From positions 79,564,977 to 79,628,976 of the forward strand of contig NC_073306.1 in the NCBI RefSeq assembly GCF_027595985.1: a stretch of DNA of 64,000 bases, given 5' to 3'. The stretch is from Sorex araneus (taxonomy: Eukaryota > Chordata > Mammalia > Eulipotyphla > Soricidae). Below are positions 46,207 through 60,444 of this stretch, one piece after another. Made by a program: the position numbers and the translations under genes. Positions within the stretch are counted from its first letter, which is position 1; every line of letters starts with the position of its first letter. A model generated the notes under the pieces. The model was not told where the DNA came from and did not search any database. It saw only the letters and a list, made by a program, of their open reading frames with translations.

Positions 46207-46922
46207 AGAAATGCATCTAGACTGTGAGCTGTTCTACAACTCCGTGCCACCCGGGAAGGGATTTTTCCCTCTCTACCCTGTTTTTCTGCATGGAAAATGG
46301 CGGCGGTGGCAACATCCACTTGGTGAGAGCCACGTCCTAAGACTCCCAACCCAGAGGTATGAGTTTTGCAGTGATGTGGCTCATAGGTGATCATGGGAAG
46401 GGGGTGTTACCGGCACGCCCTCCGCCCAGATAAGATCCGGAGCTGCAGAGCGCAAAATGGACCCTCTGCTCCTAAAGACTATGGTCTGAGAGTTCTTCTA
46501 ACCCATTTTGGCACCCAGAGCGGCTTCTTATAGAAATGCATCTAGACTGTGAACTGAGTTAAAATATCAGAAATCCAAAACCGCACAGCCACGACAGCTC
46601 AGAGTCTTCATTCTCAGCAATGAAAAGAAATTATTAAATGATGCCTTTTCAGCAGGCCTGATTATTGGGGAGAAATTCCAAACAATAATAGTGAGTTTTA
46701 TATTGAAATATTGAATGTATTCAAAGTATAGTGAGAATAAAGTGAAGATCATTAGCTACTTAGGTGGGGGCTGGGTGGGAGGGGTGTATATTGGGGTTCT
46801 TGGTGGTAGAATATGTGCACTGGTGAAGGGATAGGGGTTTAATCATTATGTGACTGAGACTTAAACCTGAAAGCTTTGTATTTTTTTCACAGTGATTCAA
46901 TAAAATAAAAACTTAAAAAAAA
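46207..46922 (+). mobile_element. L1-like 3' UTR-bearing insertion
   Basis: The right end has the L1 3' UTR plan also seen at 29390-29570 (G-rich GGTGGGGGCTGGGTGGGAGG, GCACTGGTGAAGGGATAGG, CACAGTGATTCAATAAAATA) and an A-tail. The left part (46228-46531) is GC-richer with AAAATGGCGGCGGTGG. AAGAAAT flanks both ends (46206-46212, 46923-46929), a short target duplication. No ORF2 sequence was recognised. Confidence 0.55.
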
Positions 46923-46984
46923 AAGAAATTCGACGATCAATGGGATGATGATGATGATGATGATGATGAATATAATACAATGTT

Positions 46985-47132
46985 AACTCATCCTCTGTGA
47001 TTCGGGGGCTTTCAGGGCTGCCACACTTGGAAAATTTTTGGACTTGCTCCTGGCTCTGCACTCAGGGATCACTCCTAGTAGTGTTTAGGGAATCATATGT
47101 GGTGCCAAGGATAGACTGTGTGCAAGGCAGAA
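46985..47132 (-). mobile_element. Shrew SINE, old
   Basis: CTCCTGGCTCTGCACTCAGG, GATCACTCCTAGTAGTG and TGTGTGCAAGGCAG remain. Confidence 0.65.
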
Positions 47133-47454
47133 AGCCTCAAGAGGGGAAAAAATAAGGCAAAGTGCCTTACGTTCTGTATTATCTTGTTGTTGGCCCAAGC
47201 TGTATGTTTTGTAGCAACTACCTGAGATAAAAAACAAATGAGAAGTATGGAAACAATTCTTCAGAGAAACACTCTGGTTTAAATCCAGTCGTTTTTGCAG
47301 CTGCTCACTGAAACCTGAAAGCTTCAAATGTTGTAACAGCAACACTAGTGAAAATACCTGTGGGTTATTTAATTCATAGAGGGTAGTTGTGGGAGTGGCT
47401 AGAGTCACACCCTTTTTGTGTCACCTGGATGTAGTGCAGCTAGAAATCCCTTGT

Positions 47455-47606
47455 GGTGGATCATAGGTAGCGGAGCAGCCAGGATAAAAAGGGAGAGCTG
47501 TCAGGATCACACTTTGCACATGTGGAACACCAGGGATTTGAACCCGTGACCATACTCTTGCAAGACAAGTGCTCTAAGTTCTTGCACCATTCCTCTAGGC
47601 ACCAGG
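47455..47606 (-). mobile_element. Shrew SINE, very old
   Basis: ACCAGGGATTTGAACCCGTG, CTTGCAAGACAAGTGCTC and a CACCATTCCTCTAGGC end suggest a diverged antisense head. Confidence 0.45.
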
Positions 47607-47613
47607 TAGTGGG

Positions 47614-47668
47614 AGAGGTTCAGATTTTTAGGTCAACAGTGATTACCACAAGTTTAGCCGCCTGACAG
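47614..47668. repeat. Perfect 55 bp direct repeat, right copy
   Basis: Identical to 45924-45978, offset 1690 bp. The sequence to its right (AGATATGGGGGTGAACTG) is unrelated to that right of the left copy. Confidence 0.95.
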
Positions 47669-47669
47669 A

Positions 47670-49120
47670 GATATGGGGGTGAACTGAGTCATGCAGAAAC
47701 AGCCTGACAAGATTGACAAGCCTCCTGATTCTCTCCCAGGTTGCAGTTTGGAATAAGTTCAGTTTCGGTTTTGTATTCTTGGGTGCTGGATCAAGTATTA
47801 ATCAGGAAGGCAGGAGACCCCCGTGTCTGAAGCTGTGAAATGAGCAAGAACAGTAAGCATTCTGGTAATCTGCCTGTCTTCTTCTCCAGACTCAACCTCT
47901 CCTCTTCAGGCTGTTCCGGGGAGGCAGGGCTAGAGAGCAGGGCCAGGGGCACAGTCCCTGCAGGGTCTCTCGCACACCCGAGCATCAGGCAGTTCATATT
48001 GGGCCTAGAGCTGCTAAGGACCAGGAAGTCCATCTCACAAAAGCTCTTTGTCCCCAGACTCCTTTGGCCAAGGCCGCAGTACTGGGATCAAGTCCCTCTC
48101 TGCACAGAGCATACGTGTTTCTGTAAGATCCCGGGAAATCCAGCAGATCTCTGTAGAAAGCAGTTCCATTTATCAGACTTGGGGGTTGTTGGGATTTGAA
48201 ACAAGAAGTGAGTGCCTTGCCCCTTCTGCTTGCACAGAGGACGATGAGAAGTGGGGTGGGAGGGGAGACCTCATGAAAGTCATTTGCATTTTCAAGTTCC
48301 ATTATTCCTGATCCGGGGAAAGCAGGCTGCCCGGCTGGTGTGTCTGCCATGTGGCAGACGCAAGCTCAGGGTCAAGCTCCGGCTGTTAGCCCAACAATTG
48401 GGAACCACAGCACACTAAACTTCCCCTTTTCTTGTCCCCCTCCCAGGCTATTAGCCACCCCCAGGGCACCCTCAGGGGTCGCAAATTTTCTCCTGGCGCC
48501 TCCTCTGACTTGTGAAAATCCTGGGAGCTTGGTCAGTGAATGATGAGCAAGCACAGGACCATATGCAGCGTCTTTGATGAGCTGACATCACACAGCTGAG
48601 CGAGGAGGGCAGGGACTGGGCTGCTGCATTGTCAGTCTTTGATTGGGCTCATTCTGGCTGCCCTGCCTGGCTGCCGCCAGTGGGCCAGCCAGAGAGAAGG
48701 AGGCCAAACAGAACAATGGCACAGCCTCTCACAGCTGGAAAATCATTTTATAGAGACCTCCAGGAGGCACCAGTTGGTCCTGGCAGCTGACATTTGATCT
48801 GGAGAGTGTGGAGCAGCTGATGCCAAAGGAGGCCTTCCTTGCCCCGCTGCAATGGCCGCCCGCAGGCAGTTGTGGAAAGGCTGGTTCATTCCTCTTCCCA
48901 CCAAATCTTCTGGATGCAGAGGGTCAGCTGGCCCATCCATCCTCCACTCTATTTCTCTTTTTTCCCCCCAATTTTTCAATAAACTTCACAATAGAAGACA
49001 TACTATTTATAAGACTGAAGAAATGAATAGTGTCAATTTAATCTTGCACAAACGCAGGGAAATAGGAGAACATGGGATCAATAGTCTTGTATGGGCCATT
49101 GAGATGGACTATTTGTGTCC
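47670..49120. other. Unique, locally GC-rich DNA
   Basis: No repeat family or exon recognised. The part 48550-48800 (TGATGAGCTGACATCACACA, CAGTCTTTGATTGGGCTC, GAACAATGGCACAGCC) has CRE-like, TCF-like and SOX-like words and may be regulatory; this is a weak inference. Confidence 0.3.
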
Positions 49121-49141
49121 CAAAGACCAACTAAATTTATT

Positions 49142-50186
49142 TTATTTTTTTATTATTTAAATTTATTTATTTTTTAATTAGTGAGTCACAGTGAGGGTAC
49201 AGTTACAGAGTCACACATTTTTGTGCTTGTTTTTCCCTCATGCAATGTTTGAGAGCCCATCCCTCCACCAGTGTCCATTCTCCACCACCAGTATCCCTCC
49301 CACCCCCCCAATCCCGTCCCCTCACCCCATCCCACCTCTGTGGCGGGGCATTCCAATTTGATATCTCTCTTTCCTTTTGGGCATTGTGGTTTGCAATAGG
49401 GGTATTGAGTGGTCATCCTGTTCAGTCTCTAGTCCACTTTCAGCACACATCTCCCTTCCCACACAGGATCTCCAATCACATATTACTTGGTCTTCCCTTC
49501 TCTATCTGGGATGACTTTCCCCCAGCGTGTGAGGCCAGCTTCCAAGCTATGGAGCCAACCTCCTGGTATTATATACTACTATTCTTGGGTATTAGTCTCC
49601 TACTCTGTTGTTTTATATTCCACAGATTAGTGCAATCTTTCTATGTCTGTCCCTCTCTTTTGGGCTCATTTTACTTAGCATGATACTTTCCATGTTGATC
49701 CACTTATATGCAAAGTTCATGATTTCATCCTTTCTAACAGCTGCATAGTATTCCATTGTATAGATGTACCAAAGTTTCTTTAACCAGTCATCTGTTCTCA
49801 GGCACTCGGGTTTTTTCCAGATTCTGGCTATTGTAAATAGTGCCTCGATGAACATGTAAGTGCAGATGTCATTTAGACTATACTTTTTTGTTTCTCCAGG
49901 ATATATTCCCAGAAGTAGTATTGCTGGATCAAAAGGAAGCTCAATTTCTAATTTTTTGAGAAGCGTCCATATTGTTTTCCAGAGAGGCTGGATCAGTTGG
50001 CATTCCCACCAGCAATGCAGGAGGGTCCCTTTCTCCCCACATCCTCTCCAACAGCGGTTGCTTTTGTTCTTTTGGATGTGTGCCATTCTCTGTGGTGTGA
50101 GGTGGTATCTCATGGTTGTTTTGATCTGCATCTCCCTGATGAACTAGTGATACAAAGCATTTTTTCATGTGCCTTTTGGCCTTCCT
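49142..50186 (-). mobile_element. 5'-truncated L1 with 18 bp TSD
   Basis: Minus-strand L1: A-tail at 49142-49170, 3' UTR to about 49700, then the ORF2 C-terminus open for 172 residues (50131-49613, with REMQIKTT-equivalent [46 protein letters not shown]). AGACCAACTAAATTTATT (49124-49141) and AGACCAACTCAATTTATT (50187-50204) match in 17 of 18. The intact frame and the near-perfect TSD make this the youngest L1 in the window. Confidence 0.96.
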
Positions 50187-50244
50187 AGACCAACTCAATT
50201 TATTAACAGTGACATTCAATTAAAAATAAAAGTGCTAACTGGGT

Positions 50245-50440
50245 GGGGCTGAGCAGACAGCTCAAAGGGGTGGAGTATATGTCTGGCATGCATGAGGCCT
50301 TCAGTTTGATTCCCCACACCACATATGTCTCTCCCCACTCATTAACCCCATTGGAGGCTTCCAAACATCACCAGCCAGACCAGTACAGCATCACCAAGCC
50401 CAGGTCCCAAACCAGCAGGTCTATAACATCAGACCAAGAA
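50245..50440 (+). mobile_element. Shrew SINE, very old
   Basis: GGGGCTGAGCAGACAGCTCA, GTTTGATTCCCCACACC are recognisable; the tail half is weak. Confidence 0.5.
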
Positions 50441-50925
50441 GTTTAAGGTTCCCTAAGCATGACTGGAAAGAAACCCCCACACCCTTACCAAGACGCTTAT
50501 TAAATACTCTTTGCCTAGAGTCTATACAATTTGGTCTAAGCTTGAAACTATCATAAAGATAGTTATGTTAAAAGTAAGCAAGTGGTTTCTTCATCCAACT
50601 TATGATAAGGTTGGTAATAAAAAAGGATATTAATAATTAGCTTCTGATCAAACTATCAGACTATTGGGGGTGTCTTAGGTAAACTGGAATTTCTGAGCCT
50701 TCTGTTCTTCCCAGATTATCCTGTCTCCTCACAGAAGAGGAAAAAATCCACCAAAGTCAGGACCATTTCTAAGATATCAGTCATCTGACTGCTTACTCTT
50801 GAAAGGAAAGTGTCTTGAGCCACACAGCTCTGGTGACAAAGCATAATGAAAACAAACAAGAGACTCTCTCACTATTTCAGAAATAGTTCTGGCCCAGAGT
50901 TAAAATGTCTCTTTTAAGTCCTGAT
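50441..50925. other. Unique sequence
   Basis: No gene or repeat recognised. Confidence 0.4.
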
Positions 50926-51185
50926 ATAGCTGCTGCCACTGGTGCTACTACTATATAGTAGGAGTAACACAACTCCTATTAGTATTTCTATAACCACTCC
51001 TCCTCTTCCTTTTACTACACTTATAACTACTATTACCACTACCACAGTAATGACTATTACCAATACTACTACACTGATGTGATTGCTACCATTGTTATTA
51101 TTACTGTTATTATAACCATAACTACTATCACTGTAACTACTATTATTATTGCTGTTGCTTCTACTACTACTATTACTACTTCTAC
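50926..51185. repeat. Degenerate (ACT)n/(ATT)n trinucleotide array
   Basis: About 260 bp of imperfect ACT, ACC and ATT triplets (CTACTACTATTACTACTTC, TTATTATTACTGTTATTA). The serine/asparagine-rich frame on the minus strand is only its translation. Confidence 0.85.
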
Positions 51186-51204
51186 CTTGTTTCCATTTCA
51201 ACAG

Positions 51205-51360
51205 AGTTTTATTTATTGAGTACTTACCATGCATCAGGAACTATGTCAAGTAAGAGCCAGAAGAACATGTGCAGCATCTAATAATGATTTCAATGTAACT
51301 GGGCAGGTGTTTACTCTGTGCCAGCACTAAGCTAAGCATCGCACAATAATACATGATATA
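51205..51360 (+). mobile_element. L2/MIR-like remnant
   Basis: TTTATTGAGTACTTACCATG and GTTTACTCTGTGCCAGCAC followed by TAAGCTAAGC are typical of ancient L2/MIR 3' parts; two such openings occur in tandem. Confidence 0.6.
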
Positions 51361-51439
51361 TTATATCTCCTTTTCACGTAATAAAAAAATCAAGACTCTG
51401 GAAAGTAGGTATACACAAAGCTCATGCTTTTTGTTATAC

Positions 51440-51580
51440 TCCTGACTTGGTACTTGAATATCATTTGATACTCAGGAATCACTCCTGATGGTACTCAGTG
51501 CACCACGTGGTACTTAGAATTGAGCCTCCAGAGTGCAGTATGCATGCTCTAGCCACTTGGGTTATCTCCATCAGCCAAGC
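51440..51580 (-). mobile_element. Shrew SINE, old
   Basis: ACTCAGGAATCACTCCTGATGG, GTACTCAGTGCACCACGTGG and GTATGCATGCTCTAGCC remain. Confidence 0.65.
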
Positions 51581-51599
51581 TCAAACTCTTTTATGGAGG

Positions 51600-51880
51600 G
51601 GGACAGCCAGCCAACTGGTGCTCAGGAGGTCCAGGGGCCCCTGAGCCACAATCAATTCTTAGCCAACAGGAAATTGATTCAATGCAAGAAAACCTGATCA
51701 TACAATGACACTTGGGATCTGCAATGCTGGGGATCCTTGGGTCACCTCAGAGGTTTTAGAGGCCTCTAGGGCCACATCCAGCAATGCTCTGGGAACCATG
51801 TGGTGTGCTGGGAATTTAATCTAAATCTGGTGCATGCTAGGAGTGTTCCCTAACCACTATACCATCTCCCAATCCCCAAA
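51600..51880 (-). mobile_element. Old SINE-related sequence
   Basis: CACATCCAGCAATGCTCTGG, ACCATGTGGTGTGCTGGGAA and ACTATACCATCTCCCAATCC mark an antisense copy at 51760-51878; the left part is unclear. Confidence 0.5.
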
Positions 51881-51889
51881 GCTCATACT

Positions 51890-52105
51890 CTTTTTAAAAA
51901 AATTTTATTGAATCACTGTGAGATAGTTACAAGCTTTCATGTTTGGGTTACAATCATACAATGATCAAACACCCATCCCTCCACTAGTGCACACTCCCCA
52001 CCACCAATATTCCCAGTATAAACCCAATTTCCCACCCTCTCCCTGCCTTCATGGCAGAGAATATTCCCCATACTCTCTCTCTTCTTTTGGTCATTATCAA
52101 AGCCC
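51890..52105 (-). mobile_element. L1 3' end fragment, minus strand
   Basis: TTTTATTGAATCACTGTGAG, CAATCATACAATGATCAAAC, CCATCCCTCCACTAGTGC and CTCTCTCTTCTTTTGGTC match the L1 3' UTR in antisense. Confidence 0.82.
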
Positions 52106-53055
52106 ATACTCTTAACACTAAACCTCCCCACCCTCGGGTCCTTACTGATAGACACCTTCTCTCACTAACTGTCTAAGAACAGTGTTGTCTCTGTTTTTGT
52201 TCTTAAATATTTATATCCATACAGCACAACATTTTATTCTATGGCTTCACACACCCTCAAAATTGCAGAAGGAATGGTTTATAATCAATAATGCAAGACG
52301 AAGTAAGGAAGACAATTGAGGCTGGCATAAGAGAATCTCCACCTAAATGGAATTATCAGAACACAAAGCCCCACTGCCAGATAATGCACACATGTGAAGC
52401 ATGTACAAGTAGGCCTCATATGTGGCAGAATGCATGGCAGACTTCAGTAGACATCTGTTGAGGGATCTGTCCACTGAGGCTCAAAACCTACTTTAACATT
52501 CCTATGCAGCTTCGGTTGGAGTGTTTCCAGGTTTGGGTGTCTCACTTCTCACTACAGGAAGCTGTTCACTTTTATTGTGGGCATTGCTGCTGCAAAATCA
52601 AAATCCCAGCTTCCTGTTTTCACCACTCTAAGTTCTGCTCTTCAAACCTCCTCATAGTGAGTTTTCTGCATCAAAGAGAGAAACTCCTCTACTTACTAAT
52701 GGACTGTGACTCACCTAACTCCTACTTAAAAACCTACCTAAGCCCAATAGTGTCTGAGTCCACAGTGGCTAGGCAGGGCTCCTGCTTGCAGTCTCACATG
52801 TATTTTCAAAACACAAGTCAGAGTTGATGCACAGAGCTTTCCAGCCAGAGACACATTTTCCTTTGGTGCTACAAGAAGTTTCACTGGGACTCTTTTCCAT
52901 TTATAATCTAGCTTCATTTGCAAAACCGATGATATGGCTGTAGTCACAGAAAATCCTTTCCTACTGATCTCTGTCAGAGTCATGGAAATCTTTCTGAAGC
53001 AGAAATATAGTCTTCTATATAGGTACAAGTGTTTCTGCACTCCTTGCAATTCATT
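52106..53055. other. Unique sequence
   Basis: No gene supported. Open frames at 52504-52827 (plus) and 52738-53049 (minus) are about 100 residues with no recognisable domain. Confidence 0.4.
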
Positions 53056-53075
53056 CTGATGCTATGGAGATTTTC

Positions 53076-53267
53076 TTTTCTTTTCTTTTCTTTTCTTGTT
53101 GTTTTTGGGTCACACCTGGTAATGCATAGGGGTTACTCCTGGATCATGCACTCAGGAATTACTCCTGGCGGTTCTCAGGGGGACCCTATGGGATGCTGGG
53201 AATTGAACCCGGGTCAGCTACGTGCAAGGCAAACACCATACCCATTATGCTATCTCTCCAGGCCCTG
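53076..53267 (-). mobile_element. Shrew SINE with TSD
   Basis: Antisense copy with a (TTTTC)n tail between TGGAGATTTTC at 53065-53075 and 53268-53278. Confidence 0.94.
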
Positions 53268-53279
53268 TGGAGATTTTCA

Positions 53280-54030
53280 ATCTAGGAAACTTCCAGGGCC
53301 TGGGAAAAACCTTTCATAACAATGATTTTGCCAAACTAGTTATCAAACTAGATCTTTGGCTTCCACATCAGATCTGGAGAAGCTACCTTTCTTTCTTTTG
53401 GAACACTAGAATTAATTTTGCTCATCTACAGGTTTCCTAGGATAGTTTATTTAGTGGCAACAGAACATGAGAATCTATCTACAGAACTGAGCATACCACT
53501 GCAGAGAGATGGGGGCTAGTGCGGGGGGAGGAGAGGCGGGGCGGGGAGTACTGAGAAGGTGGAGAGAAACAGAGGGTCTGCTGGAGGATGTGGTGTACAG
53601 TAGTATAAATTGTGGTGCCTCAAAATAACTTTTAAATTCAATATTAGTTAATGTTAACTTTTTCCTTCTCTTTCCAAGATTTCAATAAGTAACAGAAGGT
53701 TAATATTTGGTTTTGGTTTTTTGACTCTAAAACAATGAACAAGAAGCAGAGAGAAATAAGATCCCTCCATAAAAATTCCTATCATATGATCTACTTATCT
53801 GTGAAATGGAGAATACTGAATGAAGAAGTGTATTGTAGTAAAAAGAGGATGCCAAAATTACCCCTGACCTCAGTGTTTAGAGAGGAGACAGACGGAGAAG
53901 GAAAGAAATCAAGGAGGAAGAAGAGGAAGGAAAGTAATAGGTGAACAGACATCAGAGCTTCAGTTATACCAGTGATATGAGTGAGTGGGGAAGCATTATA
54001 CCCACGACACAGATTCAAAAGAATTGAAAA
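53280..54030. other. Unique and purine-rich sequence
   Basis: Nothing recognised; 53500-53570 is G-rich (GCGGGGGGAGGAGAGGCGGG). Confidence 0.4.
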
Positions 54031-54034
54031 TATG

Positions 54035-54235
54035 AGATCTAAGTGGTAACTACCGAAATTTTGTAAGTGCCTGTCAAGTTGACAGGTGCGGGTAGTGCGG
54101 GAGTTGTGATGGAGAGGGAATTTGGGAACACTGGTGGAAGGATTGGTGTTGAACTATTATATGCCTAAAATTCAGTTATCAGTAACTCTGCAAATCATGA
54201 CTCTCTAATAAAACTTTTAAAAATCAATGAACAAA
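54035..54235 (+). mobile_element. Old L1 3' end, plus strand
   Basis: GGGAACACTGGTGGAAGG, GGTGTTGAACTATTATATGC and CTCTAATAAAACTTTTAAAA parallel the L1 3' UTR at 29440-29570. Confidence 0.6.
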
Positions 54236-54489
54236 TTAATATAATACATACACTATACAAGTGTTTGGGAAGAATAATTTTGCATAGTAATGAGATAAAG
54301 TGTTTTGTTTTGTTTCGGAGCCTTTTCAACTGTCCTTCAAGTGTGGCAAATATGTGCATACATGTTTGTGCTCATGTGTCTACACACAAAGTCCCTACAA
54401 GCATATATTTGAAAGATAATGTTTGATTATTTATCATGTACGAGATCCAGCCCATTTATGTCAATTAAAATCTATCTAAAGTATTTAAA

Positions 54490-54640
54490 TAGCTGGAGAG
54501 ATAGTACAGCAGATAAGGCCTTTTATGCAGTCAACCCAATTTAATCCTCAATACCTCAAATGGTCCCTTGATCCCTTAGCACTGAGCCAGGAGTAAGCCC
54601 TGAATACAACCAGATGTGGCTCCAAAACAAAACAAAAAAA
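54490..54640 (+). mobile_element. Shrew SINE, old
   Basis: AGCTGGAGAGATAGTACAGC, GAGCCAGGAGTAAGCCCTGA and CAGATGTGGCTCCAAAACA. Confidence 0.78.
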
Positions 54641-54689
54641 TCTTTACAGTCACCCCCATGAACCCCTCTGGCAGTGCTATGTAAATTCA

Positions 54690-54990
54690 TTTGCAGGCCG
54701 TGATCCAGAGACCCATAAATAAACCTCTAAAGAGATCAACAATCTGCATAGTTTATTCTGGACCCCACGCATGGCTGAGTCACTAGAACATCCCAGAAGG
54801 AGGCGGTGAGCCCAGCACCCAGCCAAATAGAGCCCCAGCAGCTGAAAACCTCCACACTTCATGCTCCCAGCCAGACTTCACTGCTCAGCATGAGCCTCAT
54901 TCAGAAATTAATCTGTTGAAAACCTCAGTATGCAGGTTATGTGACGAATCTCCGGGCTTTCATGGGGATGGGCTACCTCTCTCCATCTCT
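54690..54990 (+). mobile_element. Fragment related to RTE distal 5' UTR
   Basis: CTCCACACTTCATGCTCCCAG and CATGAGCCTCATTCAG resemble 45690-45770 and 18655-18720. It lies just outside the 3' end of RTE copy 2, in the opposite orientation. Confidence 0.4.
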
Positions 54991-55004
54991 GTGTACTTCT
55001 GGAA

Positions 55005-58460
<3,456 letters not shown>

Positions 58461-58810
58461 ACAAGCCCCAAACCAACCATCCAGTTAAAAATTAAACTCT
58501 AGCTGTATTACTCTATTTAAAAAATTGTGGGTTTCCTGGTGCAAGTGACAGCATGACATCTCAAACTCTACAACACTGATAAAACAGGTGTAGCACACAA
58601 GATTGGATGATATGTGCTGTAAAAGGCATCCAATTATTAATAAAATATCAACATGAAGGTTTAACCTGTAATATCTTAGTAATCTCTTATACAAGGGTTT
58701 TATGGCTCCATGGTGAGATACAACAATCTTTACTAACTTTCTTCTGAAGAAACATTTTTGATCACTATTTTAGCAAATTATAATAAGCAATATAAAATAA
58801 ATTTCTGAAG
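58461..58810. other. AT-rich unique sequence
   Basis: No feature recognised. Confidence 0.4.
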
Positions 58811-58811
58811 G

Positions 58812-58965
58812 CCTGATATGGGGACAGCCCTAAGGAGTGGTTGGGAAAATTCAAGATAATGGTGGTGGTAAGGTTCAATGGTGGTAAGATTGGTGTTGTT
58901 ATATTGAATGTCTGTAATAAGTCATCATGAACAACTTTGTAAACCACAGTGTTTATGTAAAATGT
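58812..58965 (+). mobile_element. Old L1 3' end, plus strand
   Basis: GGTAAGATTGGTGTTGTTATAT, AGTCATCATGAACAACTTTG and AACCACAGTGTTTATGTAAAA resemble older L1 3' termini of the window. Confidence 0.5.
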
Positions 58966-59264
58966 AAGGGAAGATACAATTTAAAATTTTTGGGGGAAAG
59001 TCCAGTAAGAGTGTTGTCCAATGAGAGAAAAGTTCTCACCACCACATGAGAAGGATGGGAATTTTGAGGGCCATGGGCAGTTTGATGTAGCACTGTGTAC
59101 TGCACATGGTGGAAAGTAAAGGCAGATGAAACTGAACTTAATATCAGAGTCATTATTCTATAGGTGTTTGGGAGTCTGATTCAAACTGAGCCAGGATTCA
59201 AGTGTTGCAAATGTTTTGACCGATGCTTATTGAGTAACTTGGAAAGTTGTGGAAAGAAAGAACC

Positions 59265-59345
59265 ACGTGTATAACTGCATCCTGTACTGAGGGCTTTTTA
59301 TCCCCATTTTACTGACAAGGAGGTCAGAAAGTTCTTTGTCCTATT
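59265..59345 (+). mobile_element. MIR-like remnant
   Basis: TTTATCCCCATTTTACTGAC followed by AAGGAGGTCAGAAAG is the MIR-type 3' motif. Confidence 0.55.
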
Positions 59346-59387
59346 GCAGGGCAGAGAGTTTATAAGAGTACCCCTGTTCTCTGCCTT

Positions 59388-59559
59388 TTTTATTTTCTTT
59401 TTGGGTCACACCCGGCAATGCACAGGGGTTATTCCTGGCTCTGCACTCAGGACTGACTCCCGGCGGTGCTCACGGGACCATATGGGATGCTGGGAATCAA
59501 ACCCAGGCCGGCCGTGTGCAAGGCAAATGCTTTACCCGCTGTGCTATCTCTCCAGTCCC
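59388..59559 (-). mobile_element. Shrew SINE
   Basis: Antisense copy GGGTCACACCCGGCAATGCA to CTATCTCTCCAGTCCC; CTCTGCCTTTT and CTCTGTCTTTT flank it. Confidence 0.93.
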
Positions 59560-59574
59560 TGATCTCTGTCTTTT

Positions 59575-60098
59575 ACACACCAGCAATATCTGCTCCTTTT
59601 CCTTAGCTGTGACAATTGTAGATGTTATCAAATATCTCCTAGAGGGAAAGACAGCCCTGGTTGAAACCCCTTGTAAGTCTTATATCCATATATACCTGTT
59701 GTGTAGGGACTATCCTAAGCAATTCTTCTAGAGACAAAGTGCAAGTAGATTCAATTTTTTAAAAAGGTGCATTGGGAAGAAAAAGGAAAACATACCTTCA
59801 ATAATAACTGCAACTACTAGGACAATCTGCTCTTCCTGATCACTTTGGAGAACTGAAAAACTGTTTGCTGCCAAGATAGCTCAGGTGGAGTGAGCCTTCT
59901 GACTGGGTAATTAAGTGACCTTGTTGCTGGCTGTCAGCCTGGGGCGACATGGGACCACAGAACCCACTCAGAAAACCAGCCTAGAGACAACTGTGGTGGG
60001 ACAGTAAAATCTGGTGTGTTTCGGCACCCACCTGAAGAAAATCAGCTGTTATAGGTGATTTTTTACCAAAATGAATTGCAAGACCAATTAAATAGTTA
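59575..60098. other. Unique sequence
   Basis: No gene. CAAGATAGCTCAGGTGGAGTG at about 59874 might be an ancient tRNA-like SINE head. Confidence 0.35.
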
Positions 60099-60112
60099 CA
60101 GGGGCTAGAGCT

Positions 60113-60357
60113 GGGTTGGAGCGATAGCACAGCAGTAGAACGTTCGCCCTTGCACATGGCTGACCTGTGTTCGATTCTTCCACCCCTCTTGGAGAGCCCG
60201 GCAAGTTACCGAGAGTATTGCACCTGCACAGCAGAGCCTGGCAAGCTACCTGTGATGTATTCAATATGCCAAAAACAGTAATAATAAGTCTCACAATGAA
60301 ATGTTACTGGTGCCCGCTCAAGCAAATCGATGAGCAATGGGATGACTGTGACTGTGT
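60113..60357 (+). mobile_element. RTE-tailed composite SINE with perfect TSD
   Basis: Full-length: GGTTGGAGCGATAGCACAGC, GTGTTCGATTCTTCC, AGAGCCCGGCAAGTTACCGA, ATTCAATATGCCAAAAACAG, AAATCGATGAGCAATGGGAT and GACTGTGACTGTG. It lies between perfect CAGGGGCTAGAGCT copies (60099-60112, 60358-60371), so this family moved relatively recently. Confidence 0.96.
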
Positions 60358-60412
60358 CAGGGGCTAGAGCTATAGTACTGTTTTACTTTGACCTACTGTG
60401 GCCCTAAAACCA

Positions 60413-60440
60413 AAATAATAATAATGATAATAATAATTAT
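60413..60440. repeat. (AAT)n short microsatellite
   Basis: AATAATAATAATGATAATAATAATT run. Confidence 0.8.
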
Positions 60441-60444
60441 AGTC

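Larger units (their letters stand above)
45600..46972 (+). mobile_element. RTE derivative interrupted by an L1-like insertion
   Basis: A distal 5' UTR-like part (45600-45978, weakly matching 18640-18900: CATGCTCAAGGCCCCTCTCC, GAGCCTCAC, CCCCCATTTTCCAG) leads to the proximal 5' UTR (45985-46172: CCTGGCAAGCTACCAAGAGT, CATATTCATATGCCAAAATC, CTGAAAGAGCCTCCAATGTG). This joins directly to the RTE 3' end (GGAGATGTTACTGAGACCACTC). The 3' end is split at AAGAAAT by the insertion 46207-46920 and resumes as TCGACGATCAATGGGATGATG with a (GAT)n tail. No protein-coding RTE sequence remains. The junction point differs from that of the SINEs and of the copy at 13908. Confidence 0.72.

Noticed and set aside
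49613-50131. 172-codon frame as a host gene
   Set aside because: It is the C-terminus of L1 ORF2 in a 5'-truncated element with a TSD.
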